DNA of 64,000 nt, from NCBI GenBank assembly GCA_024500155.1, contig CM044869.1, forward strand, positions 54,329,898 to 54,393,897, in the 5' to 3' direction. The notes under the pieces were generated by a model. The model was not told the origin of the DNA, did no database searches, and saw nothing but the letters and a program-made list of their open reading frames with translations. The first letter of the stretch is position 1. Each line of letters starts with the position of its first letter. Origin of the DNA: Chenopodium formosanum (Eukaryota; Streptophyta; Magnoliopsida; Caryophyllales; Amaranthaceae). The position numbers were made by a program, and so were the translations under genes. Below are positions 58,924-64,000 of the stretch, in pieces.

Positions 58924-59346
58924 GCAGATTGAATGCATAATTTTGTTTATGAATTCGGTTTAATTGGTTAATAATTATAGTTTTGAGGTGTCAGATTGGA
59001 TTTATTATACTTGTACGGAATATGTTTATATATACGGAGTAAATGTATCAAGCAAAGCTTGGTGAAATTGGTGAGGAACTCACCAGCTGCAAAATGCTTG
59101 GGAGTAGGGGATTCCCTTACCCCCTCCCCCCGGCTACTCTCAAACCCGTACATACAAATAGAATGCGTAATTTTGTTTTCAAGTGACTTTGATTTTCGTT
59201 GGATTGCAGTATAATTAGAGTGCGTTAATTTTATTTTTACAGCTCTATGCGGAACTAATTGTAAGTCTAAAGGCAAACTCTTTTTATATCAGCCACATAT
59301 AAAGATATAGGTGCTATTCACAATTATAATATTGGACCAAATATCC
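58924..59346. other. Upstream region of defensin copy 4
   Basis: No exon was recognised. The Copia right end is about 420 bp from the TATA box, so distal promoter elements of this gene may have been separated by the insertion. Confidence 0.4.
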
Positions 59347-59353
59347 TATATAA
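59347..59353 (+). promoter_or_regulatory. TATA box of defensin copy 4
   Basis: TATATAA lies 102 bp before the ATG at 59449. Confidence 0.55.
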
Positions 59354-59448
59354 GAAACCTCTAGTATTGTTATATTGGTCACTCACCAATCAATTAAGCT
59401 CTCCATTACAATTCTCTAAACCTCTTTTCCATAACCAAAAGCAGAAAT

Positions 59449-60204
59449 ATGAAGCAATCAATGAGGCCTTTTGCTGTTATTTGTCTAGTGCTCTTTCTTG
59501 TTTTGGCCACAGGTACCTAGAAATCTTCTTCCCTTACTCAAATTTACATGAAGTCATCATTATTTTGAACTGTATGAAGTATCAAATAAAAATTAATGCA
59601 TGCCTCACCTAAAAATAAGCAAAGAAAAAATTATATTGGCATCCTAATTATTATCTTTTATTCATCAAATCTTACTTAGCTTGATTAGTAATAGAAAGAT
59701 AATTGCTAGAATGCTAGTATATAGCGCACCTTTTACATTATTGTAAAGAGATAGATACACGATAAAGTTGTCTTTTTCTATTATGTAGTCAATTACATAC
59801 ATAAATTTAGTAAGTCTTGGAACATTGAAGATTTTTATTTATTTTTTACTTTATTCGCCATTTTTTTCTGTTTAAAAATGTGTAGTCAATAAAATTTTGG
59901 GACCGTAGTGGTTCCAAAAAATATTGGATCACACTTTAATTTATGTTATATGGAGTACTGATTTATATTATTTTTACGTAATTACTTACAAATGAGTATC
60001 TAATTTTTTTGTCCTCGTGAATAAATTAAAGAGATTGGAACAAGAGTTGCCGAAGCAAGAACATGTGGATCTCCAAGTCATAGGTTCAAGGGGCTATGTA
60101 CTAGCAGCAGAAATTGTGAGAATACTTGCAACACTGAAGGATTTCCAGGAGGAGAATGCAAAGGCTTTCGTAGAAGATGCATTTGTAACGGGCCGTGCGT
60201 TTAA
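59449..60204 (+). CDS. Plant defensin, copy 4
   Basis: Exons are 59449-59512 and 60032-60204 with a 519-bp phase-1 intron, giving 78 residues. A 21-residue signal peptide (MKQSMRPFAVICLVLFLVLA...) and the spacer EIGTRVAEA precede a 48-residue mature peptide starting RTCGSPSH. Eight cysteines follow C-x10-C-x5-C-x3-C-x9-C-x6-C-x1-C-x3-C. The gamma-core is GECKGFRRRC and the end is CNGPCV. All expected residues of a plant defensin are present, so this is the most canonical copy in the window. It is likely secreted to the cell wall space as an antimicrobial peptide. The intron is the shortest of the four complete copies and holds no recognised transposon. Confidence 0.94.
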
Positions 60205-60393
60205 TTAAGCTATAATTATGTGCTCATTATGTTAAATGTGTGCTATTCCATCCTTAACATGTTCTAGTTGAGGTGGATATGGATGGTTGTTGAATAATAA
60301 AGTTATTATTGCATGAATATGTTGTTACATTCAACATTGTGTATGTGTATTTTGTTCTACCACTTGTATGTTAGTGACTATTGTAGTATATAC
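60205..60393. other. Defensin 4 3' region
   Basis: Short flank with GAATAATAAAG near 60292, a plausible polyadenylation signal, just before the tandem duplication. Confidence 0.45.
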
Positions 60394-60650
60394 CAATCAC
60401 TATCAATGAGTTACATGTACAAGTTGTACAACTGTACTAGTTCTTTTTAATATGTTCTATTCATGTTATGTGTTTCATTGTGGTTCTTTTATAAAAAAAA
60501 ATGTAACAATTTTACCCGGTTCAATCACTATAAATAAGTTAATATGTACAAGTTGTACAACTGTACTAGTTCTTTTTAATATGTTCTATTCATGTTATGT
60601 GTTTCATTGTGGTTCTTTTATAAAAAAAAATGTAACAATTTTACCTGGTC
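60394..60650. repeat. Two-copy tandem duplication, period about 128 bp
   Basis: Two adjacent copies start CAATCACTAT (60394 and 60522). They share the block GTACAAGTTGTACAACTGTA and the following 100 bp almost exactly, to ATGTAACAATTTTACC. Only a few substitutions separate them. Each copy carries a short inverted repeat GTACAAGTTGTAC. Confidence 0.9.
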
Positions 60651-61068
60651 CATCGATCAAATCCAAAACTCTATCTTAACCTAAATCAATGAATCAGTAG
60701 TGAATAATATAATAAAAGAAGGTACATTTTAGTAGTCCACCCTCTCTTTGATCTCTTAGAAAAGGGAATGGAGGAGGAAAGCTGATTCCATCCCAACCTA
60801 TCCCTAATTCAATTTGACTCATGGTAGAAATCATAAAAAAGTATAGCATCCAACTAGTATCATTTGATCGTGAAGGGCCCAAAATGGCCTAATTAAATAA
60901 CTTGAATGAGCCAATAAGACCATTACTACTAAGCACCATATATAGGCTATATTAAAATCTGACATGAAGGCATGACGTAAACCTCTAAATTAAATATGCT
61001 GAATCTATGTGATCAAACAAACCAATAGATCCCTTACTATTGGATGTTTGTAAGGAGAAATAGGTTTC
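60651..61068. other. Intergenic, no gene seen
   Basis: No coding exon or clear element was recognised. Confidence 0.45.
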
Positions 61069-61218
61069 GGGTCTGTTCTCTTACGTTAAAATTCAGTTCA
61101 GTTCAGTTCAGTTCATCTCAGCTCAGCTTAGCTCAGTTCAGTTCAGTTCAATTCAGTTCAGCTCAGTTCAATTCAGTTCAGTTCAGTTTAGCTGAGTTCA
61201 GTCAATGAGAACAGACCC
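61069..61218. mobile_element. Harbinger-like MITE, 150 bp, made of CAGTT repeats
   Basis: Inverted ends GGGTCTGTTCTC and GAGAACAGACCC are flanked by TTC on both sides (61066-61068 and 61219-61221). The interior is an array of about 20 CAGTT or CAGCT units. It is related to the copy at 46568. Confidence 0.8.
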
Positions 61219-61221
61219 TTC

Positions 61222-62045
61222 AAATTGTCTATTAAAATTGACCATAACCAAGAAAAACTTTGAGAGCAAATTGAACAATTTTGATACAAACCATGGCTGT
61301 CGCTTAATAGCTTTTTTCCAGTAGTCAATTTATAATGTATGTTTAGGTTGATCTGAATGATTGAGCTCCAAATTAAACGAGCAAAAAACTAAGGGAATTC
61401 GTACCATCATCGTGGACATAATAATAATATGAGTGTGTAACACGTTTACACTCATTAGTCATTACTCCTTGTTTATAACATGCTTTTAAGACCATGTTGA
61501 ATCAGATAAAGGACATACTCATTTTAACACCTAAATCATACCCATAGCCACTTCAATTGGCTCAAGTGTGATGTACCCTCTTGATTATTGACTCTTTTCA
61601 TCCTTACTCTTTCAATTCAATCTCTCTTTCCCCTTCCCACCTACATAATCACTGTACCCAGCAACATTGTATTATTTGTTCGATCATTTCAAAAGATGGA
61701 GTACATAAATTGTAAAATTTATGTATTACATTAAGTGTCCATAAATTTATTGTAATAAGAAAACTACTTTGTATATTATAAGGTGGAGGACATATTACTT
61801 TAAAATTACGTTTTGACATTTTAACACATCAACCAAAAATTCAAAAGTAATTCATATATACTTGTATAAATGTTTAAGCAATACATACTTTTACATTGAG
61901 TGTACTGATGTACTGTATTATTATTCAAAAATATACATCTCATTCATTGATATAATGATGAAATTAATTATATTTACGATTAGATCTAACTCAAGGACCA
62001 AAGCAAAAATCAGTTGGTTTAGTGTAACATTGTCTCTCATGGTCC
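61222..62045. other. Intergenic, AT-rich
   Basis: No exon was recognised on either strand. Confidence 0.45.
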
Positions 62046-62049
62046 AAAT

Positions 62050-62225
62050 TGATGTTGATATATCAATTGGTTGTTGGTATAATGGTGATTGAGACTGCAC
62101 TTGATAGAAAGGATCGTGTATTTGATTCCCTGCAACAATAATTGGAGATAAATGAAACCAAATCACCCATAATCGATCCTCGAATTCAAATTAACCCAAA
62201 GGATATATCTACTAAAAAAAATGAG
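62050..62225 (+). mobile_element. Possible tRNA-derived SINE
   Basis: GTTGTTGGTATAATGGTGAT resembles a tRNA D-arm with an A box. GATCGTGTATTTGATTCCC about 45 bp later resembles the T-arm with a B box. A tRNA-unrelated tail with TTAACCCAAAGGATAT and a short A8 run follows. This order is that of plant SINEs. The ends and target duplication are not clear, and no cloverleaf forms well enough for a functional tRNA. Confidence 0.4.
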
Positions 62226-62990
62226 GTTGATATTGGGTTTGGTACTTTATAGATCTGAAAATTCAACAAAATCATAGGTAATGGGGCCTGCTAGATACTG
62301 AATTGATCGTAATAATGCACGAATAGTAATGACTCGTGAAGCTCCAGGCATTAAGACAAATTTGTACCGTAGATGTGCACTGACCAGCTGATCTGTTACT
62401 TTTATCAACTCAACTCTTTAGGATATAAAGTCCCTTTCTTTTTTTAAAGTGCCATCAATTAATTAAGTTACAATGCTAAGTACTCATTTAAGTTCTTTTA
62501 ATTACTGTAATAGATAGTCCACATTGGCTTTTGCTTCCCTATTTTGTAAATTCTTTATGGATTTTAATTGTAAAATTTATTCATTATTCTCCCCGTTTTA
62601 GATTAAATGCAACAGTTTAACTAATAATTTAGGCTTTTCCAAAATTAATTATCATCAAAGGATTATTCATTTGCATTTTTGTTTAATTAAATGCTATGTT
62701 CTCATCAAGTCATCAACAAAATACAGGGCGTTTGCATTTGTTGCAGAAAATAAACATAAAAATGCTATACATTTGCATTTTTAAAAATCGGATTATTACA
62801 TAGTTTGACCATAAATAAATACTGTCATGGTCAATTTTATGTGCTACTCTGTATAAATGTTACTTTGTAAGACGATATTGTTAAAGTTTGACCCTATAAA
62901 ATATTGCAAGTGATTAAGTGAGTATCTCACACTACCCACAGTATAAAAAGTTGCATTAGATAAGTTCACATATACAAAAACTTTTGTATA
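62226..62990. other. Intergenic, no gene seen
   Basis: AT-rich; no exon or clear element was recognised. Confidence 0.45.
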
Positions 62991-63277
62991 CTCCATGTTT
63001 TTTTAAGTGTTACACTTTATTTTTTTGGTAAAAAGCTACATTAAAATATTATATATCTCTTCTCTCATGGTCCCCACCCAAACACATTACTACTTTTATA
63101 TTATATTTTTCCTCTCGCATTCATTACTTTTCAATAAACTATTAATCCCACTATCTTTCTTTTACGATTTTTTAATACTCCAACTATCTCACTTACCTCT
63201 TATTTTATTTAAATCAATTAAATTGCCTAAAACTATGTGCCGGTCAAACTGTAATACTTAAAAAAACACGGAGGGAG
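62991..63277. mobile_element. Stowaway MITE, 287 bp
   Basis: Ends CTCCATGTTTTTTTAAGTGT and the complement TACTTAAAAAAACACGGAGG form the inverted repeat. TA flanks both sides (62989-62990 and 63278-63279). Confidence 0.8.
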
Positions 63278-63279
63278 TA

Positions 63280-63735
63280 CATCCGATGTACAATACTATT
63301 AATGTACACTGAGGTAACTTTTATTGAATTTAGGTTAACTTTTAAATATTTTTGGATAACTTTTATCAATACAACATACATAACTTTTATTTATATCACG
63401 ATAACTTTTATTTATTAAATTTTAATATAACTTAGTAGTAGATGTACAATATTTTATTATAGATCCGATTTTTTTAAATGTTTGTCTCATCTGTATTGTA
63501 TAGATAGAGTTGGAACGAAATAATAAAAAATTGATTAGATAAGAATATAAGATCCATGTATGTACATTTTAAATTTGAAAATGACTACTAAATTAAGAAT
63601 CACACTAGATTTTGAATTTTGTTCTTTTTCCCATATCTAGTTACTTAATTAAAATTTCCTTAATAATTGAAAAAAAAAAAAAAGTTATCTAATTGACAAC
63701 TAAGGAAGTAAGGAGTAGGTGGGCAATGTTTTCTC
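63280..63735. other. Upstream region of defensin copy 5
   Basis: AT-rich. ATAACTTTTAT-type words repeat at 63316-63420. No coding exon was seen. Confidence 0.4.
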
Positions 63736-63743
63736 TATATAAA
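63736..63743 (+). promoter_or_regulatory. TATA box of defensin copy 5
   Basis: TATATAAA lies 119 bp before the ATG at 63855. Confidence 0.55.
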
Positions 63744-63854
63744 TGACTCTTAAGGCAGCCTTGAGTTATATCACCAAAACAAATTAAACTCTCTATAATT
63801 TTGTAAACACCTTTTCTTCTTTTTGCTCAACTTTGAAGCAGCTTGTATCCAACA

Positions 63855-63906
63855 ATGAGGCCTTTTACTGCTGTTTTTCTCGTTCTCCTGCTTGTCTTTG
63901 CCGCAG
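63855..63906 (+). CDS. Plant defensin, copy 5, exon 1 only
   Basis: Exon 1 encodes a 17-residue signal peptide, MRPFTAVFLVLLLVFAA, and ends at a GTACA donor in phase 1, exactly as in the other copies. The rest lies beyond the window. In copies 2-4 the start is four residues earlier (MKxxMRx). Here a related TTGAAGCAG appears further upstream without an ATG and out of frame, so translation should start at the internal Met. Call by homology to copies 1-4; the mature peptide cannot be seen. Confidence 0.8.
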
Positions 63907-64000
63907 GTACAACCATTTTAATTAACTTGGTATATATACGTAGTACATTTTACGAAAAATTACACTAAAGATTACAAATTACCTAGTTTAAATGTTCAAT

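Overview
The window is nuclear DNA of a dicot plant. It is AT-rich, its genes have GT-AG introns, and it is packed with plant transposons (Copia, CACTA, Mutator, Harbinger, Stowaway and Helitron types). The cysteine pattern and residues of the defensin at 12.3-13.2 kb closely recall the group IV defensins of spinach, so Amaranthaceae (spinach or a near relative) is the best guess. The species was not confirmed by any search.

The host-gene theme is a loose tandem array of five small plant defensin genes, all on the + strand: 6743-8156, 12337-13194, 42808-47036, 59449-60204, and a fifth cut by the window end (exon 1 at 63855-63906). Each has a TATA box about 85-125 bp before the ATG. A single phase-1 intron separates the signal peptide exon from the exon with the mature cysteine-rich peptide. 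Two copies are structurally odd: copy 2 has a displaced last cysteine, and copy 3 has an extra residue in the gamma-core loop and a 4-kb intron full of nested transposons. At the left edge, on the - strand, lies the 5' half of an apparently intact serine carboxypeptidase-like gene (1-1315). Just upstream of it is a decayed second copy (about 1961-2990).

From about 16.3 to 32.2 kb the array is interrupted by a Helitron-like gene block. It holds an unrecognised ORF with two dsRBD-like helices (18070-19059), a six-exon RepHel gene in which the Rep domain runs in frame into the last helicase motifs (19717-22292), two B3-domain genes on the - strand (22962-23471 and 24358-25319), and a nine-exon RPA1-like gene (29144-32126). 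Helitron termini were not found, so membership of one element is an inference.

From 32483 to 42411 lies a large non-coding LTR retroelement with 1572-bp LTRs; its direct repeat extends 773 bp upstream of the left LTR. Further right come a deleted but very young Copia element on the + strand (47203-51796), a Mutator-type MITE with four G-boxes (51922-52359), a small LTR element (52677-53908) and a frameshifted Copia on the - strand (54757-58918). Target-site duplications were read by eye for most elements. The remaining intergenic DNA is AT-rich with simple repeats, small MITEs and one possible tRNA-derived SINE. No rRNA gene, functional tRNA or CRISPR array was seen.
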